Notes: generated by a model not told the origin, from the letters alone. A DNA stretch of 64,000 nt from Agrobacterium tumefaciens (GCF_009649785.1 NZ_WJOK01000004.1:186001-250000); one strand, 5' to 3'; shown: positions 17,709 to 27,970, counted from the stretch's first letter. Made by a program: numbers and translations.

Positions 17709-19493
17709 TTAGAAGTCCTGCCAATCCTCATGTTCGACGGCAACTGCAGCGGAACCGCGCACCGCAAGCGGGCGGGATGCCGGGCGACGCGGAGTGGCAA
17801 AGGTAGCCTGCTGCTCGAAGCCGCTCCGCGACGACGATGTCGAGTGCGATGCGTCATCGAACCGGAATTGCCCTAAAAGCTCAAACAACGCTGCCGCTTC
17901 CCGTGCAAGGCTGTGGCTGGCAGCCGTCTGCTCCTCAACCATCGCGGCGTTCTGCTGCGTTCCCTGGTCAACGGTGTTGACCGCCTGATTTATCTCGGCG
18001 AGCGCGGTCGACTGTTCGCGCGCGGCATCGACGATCGCTACGACATTTGTGTTGATGTCGCGCACCTGTTCCGCGATTTCCTGCAAGGCAGAGCCCGCTT
18101 TGGTAACAAGGCCAACGCCGTTTTCAACCTGCGTACCAGACGCGTTGATCAGGCTCTTGATTTCCTTTGCGGCCGTCGCCGAGCGTTGCGCAAGTTCGCG
18201 AACTTCCTGCGCGACCACGGCAAAACCCTTGCCTGCTTCGCCTGCGCGGGCAGCTTCCACGCCTGCATTCAGCGCAAGCAGATTGGTCTGAAAGGCAATC
18301 TCGTCGATAACGCCGATAATATTCGAAATCTCACGCGACGATTTTTCGATCTGGTCCATGGCACTGATCGCATCGCGCACAACCTGACCTGAATGTTCGG
18401 CGTGGTCGCGGGCACGGCCGACGATTTTTCCAGCCTCTTCCGCCCGGCGGCTTGAATCATTGACGGTGGTGGTGATCTCCTCGAGGGCCGCAGCCGTCTC
18501 CTCGATAGAGGCGGCCTGCTGTTCCGTACGTCTGGCGAGATCGTCGGCCGCGGATCTTATTTCATTCGACCCCGAAGAAATGGCGCCGGCATTTTCAGAG
18601 ACCAGCGTCATGGCCTTCTTGAGCTTTTTCGAGGCTGCGTTGAAGTCGGACCGCAATCTTTCAAGCGAGGGGATAAAGGGTTTGTCGATGCTCTGCGAAA
18701 GATCACCGTCAGCCAGATTGGTCAGGGACTGCGCGAGCTTTTCGACATTTTCAACACGTCCGGTCACGTCGGTGGCAAATTTGACAACCTTGAACACCTT
18801 GCCGGACAAATCGAAGATCGGATTATAGGAGGCCTGAATGAAAACCTTGCGACCGCCCTTGCCAAGCCGCATGAATTCATCCGCCACCAGATCGCCGCCG
18901 GCAAGCCTTTTCCAGAATTGCGCATATTGCGGGGACTGTGTGTAGGCGGGTTCGCAGAACATCGAATGATGCCTTCCCTGCACCTCGGCGAGCGAATAGC
19001 CGAGCGCCGCCAGAAAATTCTCGTTGGCCGTCAGGACCTCGCCGTTCGGAGAGAACTCGATGATGGCCTGCGCCCGCGACAGGGCGTCGATCTTGCCCGC
19101 ATCTTCCGCCGCCTTCAGCTTGCGCTCGGTAATATCCGTGGCGATCTTGACCACTTTCACCGGCTTGCCGCGACGATACACCGGATTATAGGAGGCCTCG
19201 ATCCAGACTTCCCTGCCACCCTTGCCAATGCGCTTGTACTGCCGCTGATCGAACTGGCCGGCCGAAAGCTTTGACCAGAAGGCCTTGTAGTCCTGCGATG
19301 ACACGACTTCAGGTTCAACGAACATGCTGTGATGTCTGCCGACTATTTCCGCCAGCTCGTAACCGAGCGCACGACAGAAATTCTCGTTGGCGGCGAGAAT
19401 CTTTCCGGCCATATCAAATTCGATGATGGCTTGAGATTTGGAGAGCGCGGCAAGAACCGCGAAAGCATTGGCACCACGATCAAGAAAACTCAC
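17709..19493 (-). CDS. Soluble methyl-accepting chemoreceptor with two PAS domains
   Basis: A 594-residue chemoreceptor without membrane segments. Two PAS domains (about 15-125 and 137-248) are clear tandem duplicates: each contains an AIIEF-type entry and the GRHHSMF motif. A methylation and signalling coiled coil follows, with the family tip [19 protein letters not shown] near 400. The last five residues, DWQDF, match the xWxxF tether that recruits CheR/CheB. Start is GTG at 19493 with GGAGG 5 bases upstream. It probably senses redox state or a small ligand in the cytoplasm; the cofactor is not deducible. Confidence 0.93.
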   Translation of the reverse strand: MSFLDRGANAFAVLAALSKSQAIIEFDMAGKILAANENFCRALGYELAEIVGRHHSMFVEPEVVSSQDYKAFWSKLSAGQFDQRQYKRIGKGGREVWIEASYNPVYRRGKPVKVVKIATDITERKLKAAEDAGKIDALSRAQAIIEFSPNGEVLTANENFLAALGYSLAEVQGRHHSMFCEPAYTQSPQYAQFWKRLAGGDLVADEFMRLGKGGRKVFIQASYNPIFDLSGKVFKVVKFATDVTGRVENVEKLAQSLTNLADGDLSQSIDKPFIPSLERLRSDFNAASKKLKKAMTLVSENAGAISSGSNEIRSAADDLARRTEQQAASIEETAAALEEITTTVNDSSRRAEEAGKIVGRARDHAEHSGQVVRDAISAMDQIEKSSREISNIIGVIDEIAFQTNLLALNAGVEAARAGEAGKGFAVVAQEVRELAQRSATAAKEIKSLINASGTQVENGVGLVTKAGSALQEIAEQVRDINTNVVAIVDAAREQSTALAEINQAVNTVDQGTQQNAAMVEEQTAASHSLAREAAALFELLGQFRFDDASHSTSSSRSGFEQQATFATPRRPASRPLAVRGSAAVAVEHEDWQDF

Positions 19494-19938
19494 GCGCGAT
19501 CCTCCGATGGCAGCTGGACGGTTTCTACTGAAAATCGTTCACCAACAATATGATTACATTATTAAATAATATTTAAGGATAATCTTGACGTTGATCACGC
19601 GAGTTGATGGTACGGGCGAAATTTGGGCAATACGCGTCTTCCTGCCGCAAAAATCTGCATATTAGGTCAAGCACGCGCTTCACGTTACAAAGAGACATTG
19701 TTTCATATTTATTCTTCAGAACGGGCGCGGCTGGGCCCGGCATATGATGCCTATCGCCGAAGGGTGAGGAGCTGGATTTAAATATCCATGCGCGTCGTGT
19801 TTGATCATCGCGCCGGCACCGTCATGACGCACAACCCTTATTCCTTTGCAAAATTGCACCTTCCCGCCTCCTTTCGGAACGATCGGCGCATGGCGACATT
19901 GTTTACCGAATGGGGCTTTCTTTTGGGAGGAACACGCC
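19494..19938. other. Divergent intergenic region, no gene seen
   Basis: A 445-base gap between the leftward chemoreceptor gene and the rightward VOC gene. The first ~80 bases are AT-rich (ATTATTAAATAAT palindrome near 19556) and likely carry the chemoreceptor promoter. The rest is ordinary GC-rich sequence with short open frames lacking ribosome-binding sites. No operator or RNA signal stood out. Confidence 0.4.
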
Positions 19939-20412
19939 GTGAAGAAGAACATGATCTGCATCTGGTACGATAGGGATGCCGAGGCCGCAGCCAGATTTTA
20001 TGCCGAGACCTTTCCCGACAGTACCGTCAATTCCGTCTATCGGGCGCCGGGCGATTACCCCTCCGGCAAGGAGGGGGACGTGCTGATGGTGGAATTCACG
20101 GTGGCAGGCGTCTCCTGTATCGGCCTCAACGGTGGGCCGACATTCAAGCACACCGAGGCTTTCTCGTTCCAGATTTCGACTGAGGATCAGGAAGAGACGG
20201 ACCGATACTGGAATGCCATCGTCGGCAACGGCGGAGAAGAAAGTGCCTGCGGCTGGTGCAAGGACCGATGGGGCATCTCCTGGCAGATCACCCCGCGGGT
20301 GCTGATGGAAGCAATGTCCGCCGGCTGCGCCGAGGCCAAACGTGCCTTCGCGGCAATGATGGATATGAAGAAAATCGACGTCGCCACCATCGAGGCGGCA
20401 CGTCGGGGTTGA
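19939..20412 (+). CDS. VOC/PhnB-like protein (glyoxalase fold)
   Basis: A 157-residue cytoplasmic protein of the PhnB/3-demethylubiquinone-methyltransferase-named branch of the VOC superfamily. Typical features are the opening WYDRDAEAAARFYAETFPDS, GGPTFKHTEAFSFQI in the middle and CGWCKDRWGISWQITP late. These proteins share the glyoxalase fold but mostly lack an assigned reaction, so no substrate is given. The start is GTG at 19939 with GGGAGG 7 bases upstream; the same frame is open earlier but without signals. It is followed by a very strong hairpin. Confidence 0.85.
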   Translation: MKKNMICIWYDRDAEAAARFYAETFPDSTVNSVYRAPGDYPSGKEGDVLMVEFTVAGVSCIGLNGGPTFKHTEAFSFQISTEDQEETDRYWNAIVGNGGEESACGWCKDRWGISWQITPRVLMEAMSAGCAEAKRAFAAMMDMKKIDVATIEAARRG

Positions 20413-20478
20413 TGCTAACAAGTCATTCAGCGACAAGTAGCGAAGAAAGACATTTCAAGTAAAGAACTGAAAAGCAAC

Positions 20479-20513
20479 GGAAAATCAGATAAAACCCGTT
20501 TATCTGATTTTCC
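20479..20513 (+). terminator. Perfect 15-bp hairpin between VOC gene and ugpB
   Basis: GGAAAATCAGATAAA (20479-20493) and its exact complement (20499-20513) enclose a 5-base loop. The stem is AT-rich and is followed by CTGG rather than a U-run. It may end VOC transcription or be a regulatory palindrome upstream of ugpB; the sequence does not decide between them. Confidence 0.5.
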
Positions 20514-20672
20514 CTGGACGCCTATGCGCGCCTGTACCTTCACTCATCACAAAACGTTCAACAAAGTGTAAGCGATCCGTCAAAGACGGCTGCTAGCAGA
20601 GCCCGTGGCTTCGTGTTGGGGACGTGACGTCCTCGCCGGTCATGCCATTACTCCATCAACGGGGCTCAACTT

Positions 20673-22016
20673 ATGAAATCTTCCGCTCTGACCTCTTTCG
20701 TGGCAGGCGTTGCCATTGCCGCCGCCTTCGGCGCCACGGCTGCCCACGCAGAAAAGACCAAATTCGAATTCTGGCACGGCCTTTCCGGCGATCTCGGCGA
20801 CCGCGTTCAGGAAACCTGCAAGAAGTTCAACGACTCCCAGGCTGAATTCGAAATCGTCTGCACGTCGCAGAACGACTACGACGCCACGCTGCAGAACACC
20901 ATTGCCGCCTACCGCGCCAAGAAGCAGCCCGCCATTACCCAGATCTACGATGCCGGCACGCTGGACATGATGTTGTCCAAGGCTTTCGTTCCCGCCAAGA
21001 AGCTGATGGCCGACAACGGCTACAAGATCGACTGGAACAACTATTTCCCCGGCATTGCCAATTATTATGCAACGGCTGACGGCGAGCTGAACTCCTTCCC
21101 CTATAATTCCTCCACCGCGGTCTTCTATTACAATGTCACCGCTTTCGAAAAAGCCGGCATCACCTTCAAGCCAGACACATGGGAACAGGTTGAAGAAGCC
21201 GCCCGGAAGCTCAAGACGGCCGGTTTCGAATGCCCGCTGGCCTTTAATTTCGACACCTGGATGCTGATGGAACAGTTCTCTGCCATCCACAACCAGCCAA
21301 TCGCCACCAAGGGCAACGGTTATCAGGGCCTCGACGCCGAACTGACGATCAACAAGACGAAGTTCGTTGATCAGGTCAAATTCTTCAAGAAAATGCAGGA
21401 CGAGAAGCTGTTCGTCGTCAAGACCAAGCAGCTCGGCATGGACATCCTGCCCGCTTTCACCTCGCAGACCTGCCAGATGTTCATGTCCTCGATTGCGGGC
21501 CACGGGACCGTCGGCAAGACCATGCCTGAGGGCGTGAAGTGGGACGTCGCCATGCTGCCGATCTGGAAGGGCACCGAGCGCCACAACTCGCTGGTTGGCG
21601 GCGCTTCGCTCTGGGTCATGGCTGGTCGTCCGGAAGCTGAATACAAGGGTGCGGCCGCATTCCTGAACTTCATCGCGCAGCCTGATATGGTTGAGTGGTG
21701 GTCGACCGTTACCGGCTACATCCCGGTCACCAAGACCGGCTTCGACGCCATGAAGGCCAACGGCTTCTACGACAAGGCGCCCTACAAGGGCCGTGAAAAG
21801 GCAATCGAAAGCCTCACGTTTACGCCGCCGTCCGAATATACCCGCGGCATCCGCCTCGGCGGCTTCACGCAGATCCGCAAGGAAGTCTCGACCTCGCTCG
21901 AAGCCATCTTCATGCAGAACGCCGATATTCAGACCGAACTCGACAAGGCTGTCGAGCGCTCGAATGCCGGCCTGCGCCGCTTCGAAAAGACCTATGCCGG
22001 CGCCAAGCTGAACTAA
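20673..22016 (+). CDS. ugpB: Glycerol-3-phosphate-binding periplasmic protein
   Basis: A 447-residue family-1 binding protein with a Sec signal (cleavage after AHA, about residue 26). It has the UgpB opening KFEFWHGLSGDLGDRVQ and the UgpB-like substrate-pocket region LNSFPYNSSTAVFYYN. It delivers sn-glycerol-3-phosphate or glycerophosphodiesters to UgpAE. ATG at 20673 follows a GGGG-type site. It heads ugpBAEC, in the usual order. In this group ugp is normally under PhoB, but I found only a poor Pho-box match upstream. Confidence 0.95.
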   Translation: MKSSALTSFVAGVAIAAAFGATAAHAEKTKFEFWHGLSGDLGDRVQETCKKFNDSQAEFEIVCTSQNDYDATLQNTIAAYRAKKQPAITQIYDAGTLDMMLSKAFVPAKKLMADNGYKIDWNNYFPGIANYYATADGELNSFPYNSSTAVFYYNVTAFEKAGITFKPDTWEQVEEAARKLKTAGFECPLAFNFDTWMLMEQFSAIHNQPIATKGNGYQGLDAELTINKTKFVDQVKFFKKMQDEKLFVVKTKQLGMDILPAFTSQTCQMFMSSIAGHGTVGKTMPEGVKWDVAMLPIWKGTERHNSLVGGASLWVMAGRPEAEYKGAAAFLNFIAQPDMVEWWSTVTGYIPVTKTGFDAMKANGFYDKAPYKGREKAIESLTFTPPSEYTRGIRLGGFTQIRKEVSTSLEAIFMQNADIQTELDKAVERSNAGLRRFEKTYAGAKLN

Positions 22017-22032
22017 GCGGTCCTTTTCGCCT

Positions 22033-22062
22033 GGGTTTGCCCGTCTCCGCGCGGGCAAACCC
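22033..22062 (+). promoter_or_regulatory. Intercistronic hairpin ugpB-ugpA
   Basis: GGGTTTGCCCG (22033-22043) pairs perfectly with CGGGCAAACCC (22052-22062), an 11-bp stem with an 8-base loop. It lies 16 bases after the ugpB stop in the 75-base gap before ugpA. No U-run follows. It probably sets the ratio of binding protein to permease. Confidence 0.62.
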
Positions 22063-22091
22063 TTAATGCCATTTTCTGTTTCGGATATTTC

Positions 22092-22982
22092 ATGGAAAAG
22101 CGCGCCGTTTTCAAAAGCACATGGTTGCCGCTGCTGTTCGCATTGCCGCAGCTGGCACTGATCCTCCTGTTCTTCTACTGGCCCGTGGCGGCGGTGATCA
22201 ACTGGGCCTTCACCCTCCAGCCGCCCTTCGGCGGCGCGGCAGAATTCGTTGGTTTCGCCAATTTCCAGGAAGTCTTCTCTGATCCATTCTACTGGCATTC
22301 CGTTACCGTCAGCCTGATCTTCGCGACCGTCGGCCCCTTCGTCGCCATCCTCATCGGCCTCACCCTGGCGCTCTCCGTCGACCGCCAGCTTCCCGGCTCC
22401 GGATTTTTCCGGGTTCTGTATATCCTGCCCTTCGCCATCGCAGGTCCCGCCGCAGGCATGGCCTTCCGCTTCATCCTGTCGCCGGAACGCGGGTTGGCCG
22501 CTTCACTCAACGCCGCCTGGCCAGATATCTGGAACCCGGCGAAATACGGCGAACATGCACTGGCGCTCGTCATCGCCATCTTTATCTGGAAATGGGCGGG
22601 CTACACCTTCATCTTCCTGTTTGCCGGCCTGCAATCCGTGCCCCGTTCGCTGACGGAAGCTGCGGCGATGGATGGCTCCGGCCCGATCCGCCGCGCCATA
22701 GACATTCAGGTGCCGTTGCTCGCACCCACGCTGTTCTTCCTGATGGTGACGATGATGACCGAGGGTTTCGTCGGCCAGGACACGTTCGGCATCGTGCATT
22801 CGCTGACGGCGGGCGGCCCCAACCGCGCCACCGATGTGATGGTTTACCGCATCGTCACCGAGGCCTTCGAAGGGCTGAACTATTCCGGCGCCTCGGCACA
22901 AACCATCGTCCTCATCGGCCTCATCATGGTCTTCACCTTCATCCAGTTCCGCTTCATCGAGCGGCGCGTCCATTACAAGTGA
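22092..22982 (+). CDS. ugpA: Glycerol-3-phosphate ABC permease
   Basis: A 296-residue inner-membrane permease of the MalF-like family. It has about six spans (the first at 14-35) and the ATPase-coupling loop LTEAAAMDGSGPIRRAIDIQVPLL at about 190-213. The ATG at 22092 has a poor ribosome-binding site (CGGAT), which fits low expression relative to ugpB. It heterodimerises with UgpE, and UgpC docks on the coupling loops. Confidence 0.94.
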   Translation: MEKRAVFKSTWLPLLFALPQLALILLFFYWPVAAVINWAFTLQPPFGGAAEFVGFANFQEVFSDPFYWHSVTVSLIFATVGPFVAILIGLTLALSVDRQLPGSGFFRVLYILPFAIAGPAAGMAFRFILSPERGLAASLNAAWPDIWNPAKYGEHALALVIAIFIWKWAGYTFIFLFAGLQSVPRSLTEAAAMDGSGPIRRAIDIQVPLLAPTLFFLMVTMMTEGFVGQDTFGIVHSLTAGGPNRATDVMVYRIVTEAFEGLNYSGASAQTIVLIGLIMVFTFIQFRFIERRVHYK

Positions 22983-22992
22983 GGCCTGAGAG

Positions 22993-23880
22993 ATGATACA
23001 GCGCACGCCCTACGCCGACGCCTTTACCTACGTGGTCATGGTCGCGGGACTTCTGCTTCTTATCGGCCCCTTCATCGTGGTATTGGCAGGCGCCAGCCAG
23101 ACGGTGCAGCAGGTGAACCACACGCCCTTCAGCTTCATGCCGCAGGGCGAGCTTTTCAAAAATCTCAGCACCGCCTGGAACCGCGCCAATCTGGGCAACG
23201 CCATGTTCAACAGCCTAGTGATGGCCTCGCTCGTCACAGCGGGCAAGGTAGCCCTTTCCGCTCTGACCGCCTTCGCCATCGTGTTTTTCCGCTCGCCGCT
23301 GAAACACCTGTTTTTCTGGTCCGTCTTCATCACGCTGATGCTGCCGCTCGAAATTCGCGCCGTTCCGACCTATGCCGTGGCAGCGGATGTGTTCCAGCCG
23401 TTCCGTTACCTTATAGCGCTGGTGAGCGGTGTCGAAGTCAACATCGAATGGAACCTGCTGAATTCCTATGCGGGCCTGTCGCTGCCGCTTGTCGCCACGG
23501 CCACCGGCACCTTTCTCTACCGGCAGTTTTTCATGACCCTGCCTGATGAACTTGCGGAGGCGGCGCGCATGGATGGCTCCGGCCCCGTGCGTTTCTTTTT
23601 CGACGTGCTGCTGCCGCTCTCGCGCACCAACATGCTGGCCCTCACCACCATTCTCTTCGTGTCCTCGTGGAACCAGTATCTGTGGCCGCTGCTGATGGTC
23701 ACCGATCCCTCCTACAAGACGGTGATGATGTCGTTGCGTGCCCTTTTGCCTTCGGAGGACGGCACGCCGGACTGGAACGTCACGCTTGCCGGTTCCCTCA
23801 TCATCATCATGCCGCCGCTTCTCGTCGTGGCGTTCCTGCAACGCTGGTTCGTGCGCGGTCTCGTGTCATCCGACAAGTGA
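22993..23880 (+). CDS. ugpE: Glycerol-3-phosphate ABC permease
   Basis: A 295-residue MalG-like permease with about six spans. The coupling loop [23 protein letters not shown] is near 193-215 and the family motif [11 protein letters not shown] near 227. It starts at ATG 22993 after GAGGCCTGAGAG, 10 bases after ugpA. Its partner loop in UgpA reads almost the same (MDGSGP), as expected for a paired channel. Confidence 0.94.
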   Translation: MIQRTPYADAFTYVVMVAGLLLLIGPFIVVLAGASQTVQQVNHTPFSFMPQGELFKNLSTAWNRANLGNAMFNSLVMASLVTAGKVALSALTAFAIVFFRSPLKHLFFWSVFITLMLPLEIRAVPTYAVAADVFQPFRYLIALVSGVEVNIEWNLLNSYAGLSLPLVATATGTFLYRQFFMTLPDELAEAARMDGSGPVRFFFDVLLPLSRTNMLALTTILFVSSWNQYLWPLLMVTDPSYKTVMMSLRALLPSEDGTPDWNVTLAGSLIIIMPPLLVVAFLQRWFVRGLVSSDK

Positions 23881-23921
23881 CGACGCGACGCTTGGCTCTC
23901 AACAACAAGGTTCTTAATATC

Positions 23922-25043
23922 ATGGCTCAGATCGATATTCGGCAGGTCCGCAAATCCTATGGCAAGACCCCGACCCTGCACGGCGTGGATCTCACTTTCG
24001 AAACCGGGGAATTCGTCGTCATCCTCGGCCCCTCGGGCTGCGGCAAGTCCACACTTCTGCGAATGATCGCTGGGCTGGAGGATATCACGTCAGGTGAAAT
24101 CGCCATTGGCGGGCGCGTCGTCAACACGCTGGAGCCGCGCGAGCGCGGTTGCGCCATGGTGTTCCAGAACTACGCGCTTTATCCGCATATGACGGTATCA
24201 GGCAATATCGGTTATGCGCTGAAGGTCGCAGGCGTTCCCAAGGCTGAGCGCCTGCGCCGCATCGAGGAAACGGCCAAGATCGTTGGCCTTTCCGACTATC
24301 TCGAACGCAAGCCTGCCGCCCTTTCCGGTGGCCAGCGCCAGCGCGTGGCCATGGCCCGCGCAATCATCCGCGAACCGCAGGTATTCCTGTTCGATGAACC
24401 GCTGTCCAACCTCGATGCAAAGCTGCGTGTGACGATGCGCGCCGAAATCCGCAAACTGCACCAGCGCCTGTCGGCCACCTCCGTCTTCGTCACCCATGAT
24501 CAGGTGGAAGCCATGACGCTGGCCGACCGGCTGGTGGTGATGAACAAGGGCAATGTGGAGCAGGTCGGTCATCCGCTCGATATCTATCACCGCCCCGCGA
24601 GCACCTTCGTAGCCTCCTTCATCGGCTCACCGGCGATGAACCTTTTCAACACGCGGGTGGAGGTCGAATCTCCATCCGTCATGCTGGGCGGCCAGCCGGT
24701 GAAACTCTTCCCCGAGACCGCGCTGGAGCTGCGCGGGCGCGACGTGACAGTCGGCATTCGCCCTGAACAATGCCTGGTCAGCATCGAGGGTGCGGGCGTG
24801 CCCGCAACCGTGGACTTTGTAGAAGAGCTGGGTTCCGGCCGCATCGTACATGCGGAAATCGCCGGCGAAACTTTCTCCGCAGCCATAGGCGAAGATCTGT
24901 TGGTCAAACCCGGCCAGCGCATCCACTTCGAACTGCCTTCGGCCCACCTCCACTTTTTCGATCCGGCCACCGGCAAGCGCATCGAAACGGAGGGTGCCAT
25001 TGAGACAACCCGCATCGGCAACGAAAAGCTGCTGGCAGTTTGA
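23922..25043 (+). CDS. ugpC: Glycerol-3-phosphate ABC transporter ATPase
   Basis: A 373-residue CUT1-type ATPase. Walker A GPSGCGKS is at 36-43, signature LSGGQ at 134-138, Walker B VFLFDEP at 154-160, and a C-terminal TOBE/MalK-like regulatory part at about 240-373. The ATG at 23922 (MAQIDIRQV) lies 41 bases after ugpE; the same frame is open upstream inside ugpE but that part is only overlap. It hydrolyses ATP to drive uptake by UgpAE. A strong hairpin follows the gene. Confidence 0.94.
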   Translation: MAQIDIRQVRKSYGKTPTLHGVDLTFETGEFVVILGPSGCGKSTLLRMIAGLEDITSGEIAIGGRVVNTLEPRERGCAMVFQNYALYPHMTVSGNIGYALKVAGVPKAERLRRIEETAKIVGLSDYLERKPAALSGGQRQRVAMARAIIREPQVFLFDEPLSNLDAKLRVTMRAEIRKLHQRLSATSVFVTHDQVEAMTLADRLVVMNKGNVEQVGHPLDIYHRPASTFVASFIGSPAMNLFNTRVEVESPSVMLGGQPVKLFPETALELRGRDVTVGIRPEQCLVSIEGAGVPATVDFVEELGSGRIVHAEIAGETFSAAIGEDLLVKPGQRIHFELPSAHLHFFDPATGKRIETEGAIETTRIGNEKLLAV

Positions 25044-25069
25044 TGGCGGACGTTTGAGCACGGATCAGT

Positions 25070-25103
25070 CCGGCGCGGTTTGGGGGTGTCCCAACCACGC
25101 CGG
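25070..25103 (+). terminator. Terminator-like hairpin after ugpC
   Basis: CCGGCGCGGTTTGGG pairs with CCCAACCACGCCGG, with one mismatch and one bulge, 27 bases after the ugpC stop. There is no clean U-run. It is the likely end of the ugpBAEC transcript. Confidence 0.5.
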
Positions 25104-25496
25104 ATTTCCAAACGACGTTTTCGATCTCGAACTGCGATTTCGAAATCATCCAATAGATTAGCTATATCGACCAATATTCTGAATTTACGACATTTTCTCA
25201 TTAGAATCACTGCGCGAAATACGTCGAAATTTGCTTGGCGATCACCATGTGAAGCACATCGCTTGCCGGATATTACGTCAATACGATGAGGCAAACCCGT
25301 TGCAGGCAAAGCGATCTTGCGAAATGAATGATTTCAGGAAAAATCTTTCTGTTTGGAAATCATAATCGCAATAGTCTTTGCCGCACCGAGCCGCCAGCAA
25401 GGCTATCGTCGCGATGAGGACCGAGCCGGTCTTCGATCCTTGGCGGCCGACAGAGAAAACGCTCGGGTCAAAACTTCAACGAAAGAGTGAAGCCCA
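25104..25496. other. Intergenic region upstream of the monooxygenase gene
   Basis: About 390 bases without a convincing gene. The stretch 25130-25220 and again 25320-25375 is AT-rich compared with its surroundings and should carry the promoter of the rightward monooxygenase/transporter genes. No clear regulator gene or strong palindrome was found. Short frames here lack ribosome-binding sites. Confidence 0.4.
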
Positions 25497-26825
25497 ATGG
25501 CAAACGATCGCAAACTGCACCTCGGCGCCTTCATGCGGCCCGTCAGTCTTCACACGGGTGCGTGGCGTTATCCCGGATCCTTCCCGGACGCGAACTTCAA
25601 TTTTGGCCATCTGGCGCGATTTGCGCAACAGCTTGAAGCCGCGAAATTCGATGCATTTTTCATGGCCGATCATCTGGCGGTGCTGAACATGCCGACGGAA
25701 GCACTGCGCCGCAGCCATACCGTCACGTCTTTCGAACCCTTCACCCTGCTTTCGGCGCTCGCCGCCGTCACCTCCCGCATCGGGCTGGTTGCCACCGCCT
25801 CTACAACATTCGATGAACCCTACCACGTAGCGCGGCGTTTCGCCTCACTCGATCACCTCAGCAATGGTCGCGCCGGCTGGAACATCGTCACCACAGCAAA
25901 TCCGGATGCGGCGCTTAATTTCGGCCGGGACGAACAGCCTGACCACACGGAGCGTTATGGAAGAGCGCGGGAATTTTACGACGTCGTTACCGGGCTGTGG
26001 GATTCGTTTTCCGATGATGCCTTTCTCCGGGATGTCGATAGCGGGTTGTTCTTCGACCCTGAAAAAATGCATGTGCTTAATCACAAGGGACCGGAATTTT
26101 CCGTGCGCGGTCCGCTCAATATAGCGCGTCCGGTGCAAGGCTGGCCCGTCATCGTTCAGGCCGGGGCTTCAGAGCCGGGGCGCCAGCTTGCAGCCGAAAC
26201 TGCCGAGGTCGTTTTTGCGGCAACACCCACGCTTGCGGCGGGAAAAGCGTTCTACAGGGACGTCAAGGACAGAACCGTTGCGGCAGGCCGTTCCCGCGAC
26301 GGCATTGTCATCCTGCCGGGCGCTTTCGTTCTGGTCGGCGATAGCGTGGAAGAAGCCAAGGCCAAACGCGCCAGGCTCGACAGCCTCGTCCATTATGAAA
26401 GCGCGATAGCCTCGCTTTCGATTGCGCTCGGCCACGATGCTTCGAGTTTCGATCCCGATGGCCCCTTGCCTGACATTCCCGAAACCAATGCAAGCAAATC
26501 CAGCCGCGAGAGGGTGATCGAACTTGCAAGGAGCGAGGGGCTGACGGTGCGCCAGCTGGCGCAGCGGCTGGGTGGCTATGGGGGTCTCGCATTTGTCGGC
26601 ACGGCAAAAACCATCGCCGACGAGATGGAACAATGGCTATACGAAGAGGGGTCGGATGGCTTCAACGTCACCTTCCCGTTCCTGCCTGCCGGACTTGACG
26701 ATTTCACGACCCTGCTTGTGCCCGAACTGCAAAGGCGCGGCCTGTTTAGAAAGGACTATGAGGGAACGACATTGCGCGATCATCTCGGTTTGCAACGTCC
26801 GGCCAGTCGTTTTTTCCCTGAATAA
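25497..26825 (+). CDS. FMN-dependent monooxygenase, NtaA/SnaA/DszA family
   Basis: A 442-residue flavin-reductase-dependent monooxygenase of the luciferase-like superfamily, NtaA/SnaA/SoxA branch. Family features are the opening LHLGAFMRPVSLHTGAWRYP, FDAFFMADHLAV near 53-64, RAGWNIVTTANPDAALNFG near 125-143 and the VQAGASEPGRQLAAE flavin-region motif near 221. Length is normal for the family (about 440-450). It needs reduced FMN from a separate reductase, which is not encoded nearby. With the Ssu/Tau-type transporter downstream it probably breaks down an imported organosulfur or C-N compound. ATG follows AAAGAGTGAAG. Confidence 0.92.
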   Translation: MANDRKLHLGAFMRPVSLHTGAWRYPGSFPDANFNFGHLARFAQQLEAAKFDAFFMADHLAVLNMPTEALRRSHTVTSFEPFTLLSALAAVTSRIGLVATASTTFDEPYHVARRFASLDHLSNGRAGWNIVTTANPDAALNFGRDEQPDHTERYGRAREFYDVVTGLWDSFSDDAFLRDVDSGLFFDPEKMHVLNHKGPEFSVRGPLNIARPVQGWPVIVQAGASEPGRQLAAETAEVVFAATPTLAAGKAFYRDVKDRTVAAGRSRDGIVILPGAFVLVGDSVEEAKAKRARLDSLVHYESAIASLSIALGHDASSFDPDGPLPDIPETNASKSSRERVIELARSEGLTVRQLAQRLGGYGGLAFVGTAKTIADEMEQWLYEEGSDGFNVTFPFLPAGLDDFTTLLVPELQRRGLFRKDYEGTTLRDHLGLQRPASRFFPE

Positions 26826-26889
26826 CGCGCCGTCGCGCCGATCCGGCCAGCGGTAGGGAGATTTTCCACGCCCGCCCTTAAGTTTGGGA

Positions 26890-26918
26890 TGAGGTTCCAG
26901 AAGGCTGGATTGACCTCA
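26890..26918 (+). promoter_or_regulatory. Hairpin in the gap before the SsuA-like gene
   Basis: TGAGGT (26890-26895) pairs with ACCTCA (26913-26918), with an inner CCAG/CTGG pair. It lies between the monooxygenase and the binding-protein gene. It could be a weak processing or termination element; a separate AT-rich stretch follows at 26935-26974 and may be a second promoter. Confidence 0.3.
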
Positions 26919-26974
26919 TAAACGCCGGCCCATACCATTTAAATACACAAATTACATAAATTAGGTACACTATT

Positions 26975-27970
26975 ATGAAGGCTAAACATTCTCGCCGCCA
27001 GATCCTGAAACTCAGCATTGCCGGGGCTCTCGCAGCACCCTTTGCCACGGGCAGCGCGCTGGCCCAGAGCTCACAGGAGTTTCCTGCTGAGCTGAAGCTG
27101 GATTGGGGATTTTACTCCTCACACACGCTGCTGATAAAGAACAAGGGCTGGCTTGAGGAAGCATTCAAGGATGTCGGCACGAAGATCACCTGGGTACAAT
27201 CCCGCGGAAGCAACAATTCGCTTGAATTCCTGAAGGTCGGCTCGACGGATTTTGCCGGTTCGGCAGCACTTTCCGCGTTTCTGGCCCGCGCCAATGGTGT
27301 GCCGCTGAAGGTGATCTATGTGGCAAGCTGGGGCGGTTCTTCCATCATACAGGTTCGCCCGGATTCGCCGGTCAAGACCGTCGCCGATCTCAAGGGCAAA
27401 ACCATTGCGGTCACCAAGGGTACCGCGCCCTATTTCACCCTCCTGCGCGCCCTTGCCCAAAACAAGCTTTCGATCGATGACCTCAAGGTCGTGAACCTGC
27501 AGCATCCGGAAGGATTCAACGCGCTTCAGCAGGGACAGGTTGATGCATGGGTCGGCATCGATCCACACACATCCCAGGCAGAACTTGCCGGTGACAGGGC
27601 GATTTTCGATGAGCGTAGCTGGCGCGACGGCAGCGTCTTCAGCGTTTCCGAGGAGTTTCTGGCGAAATACCCGAAAGCGGTCGAACGCCTCCTGGGTGTC
27701 TGGGTCGAGACACAAAGATGGATCCGTGAAAACAACGGCGAATTCATCGATTTCGTCACGAAGGTCACCGGCAACGATCCCCAGATCACCAAGCTGACGA
27801 TCGAAAAGCGCGACTGGAAGGATCCTGTTCCAGGCGAGGAACTGCTGAACTCGATCCGTATCGTGACCCCGTTGCTTGGCGACGACGTGCTGCGTCCTGG
27901 CGTCAATGTCGACAGCGTCCTTTCATCGCTGATCGATCCGGCACCGGCGAAAAAGGCGCTGGGAGCATGA
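26975..27970 (+). CDS. Aliphatic sulfonate/nitrate/taurine-type binding protein
   Basis: A 331-residue periplasmic binding protein of the SsuA/TauA/NrtA group. The N-terminus HSRRQILKLSIAGALAAPF is a twin-arginine-like signal with a probable cut after ALA near residue 31. The mature part shows SsuA-like features (LKVGSTDFAGSAALSAFLARANGVPLKVIY, DLKGKTIAVTKGTAPYF). The ribosome-binding site is weak. Its stop overlaps the permease start (ATGA). The substrate is probably a sulfonate or a related small anion, judging from family and neighbours. Confidence 0.9.
   Translation: MKAKHSRRQILKLSIAGALAAPFATGSALAQSSQEFPAELKLDWGFYSSHTLLIKNKGWLEEAFKDVGTKITWVQSRGSNNSLEFLKVGSTDFAGSAALSAFLARANGVPLKVIYVASWGGSSIIQVRPDSPVKTVADLKGKTIAVTKGTAPYFTLLRALAQNKLSIDDLKVVNLQHPEGFNALQQGQVDAWVGIDPHTSQAELAGDRAIFDERSWRDGSVFSVSEEFLAKYPKAVERLLGVWVETQRWIRENNGEFIDFVTKVTGNDPQITKLTIEKRDWKDPVPGEELLNSIRIVTPLLGDDVLRPGVNVDSVLSSLIDPAPAKKALGA

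Noticed and set aside
20566-20583. A possible Pho box upstream of ugpB
   Set aside because: Only about 9 of 14 conserved positions match the CTGTCAT-N4-CTGTCAT pattern, too poor to claim PhoB control.
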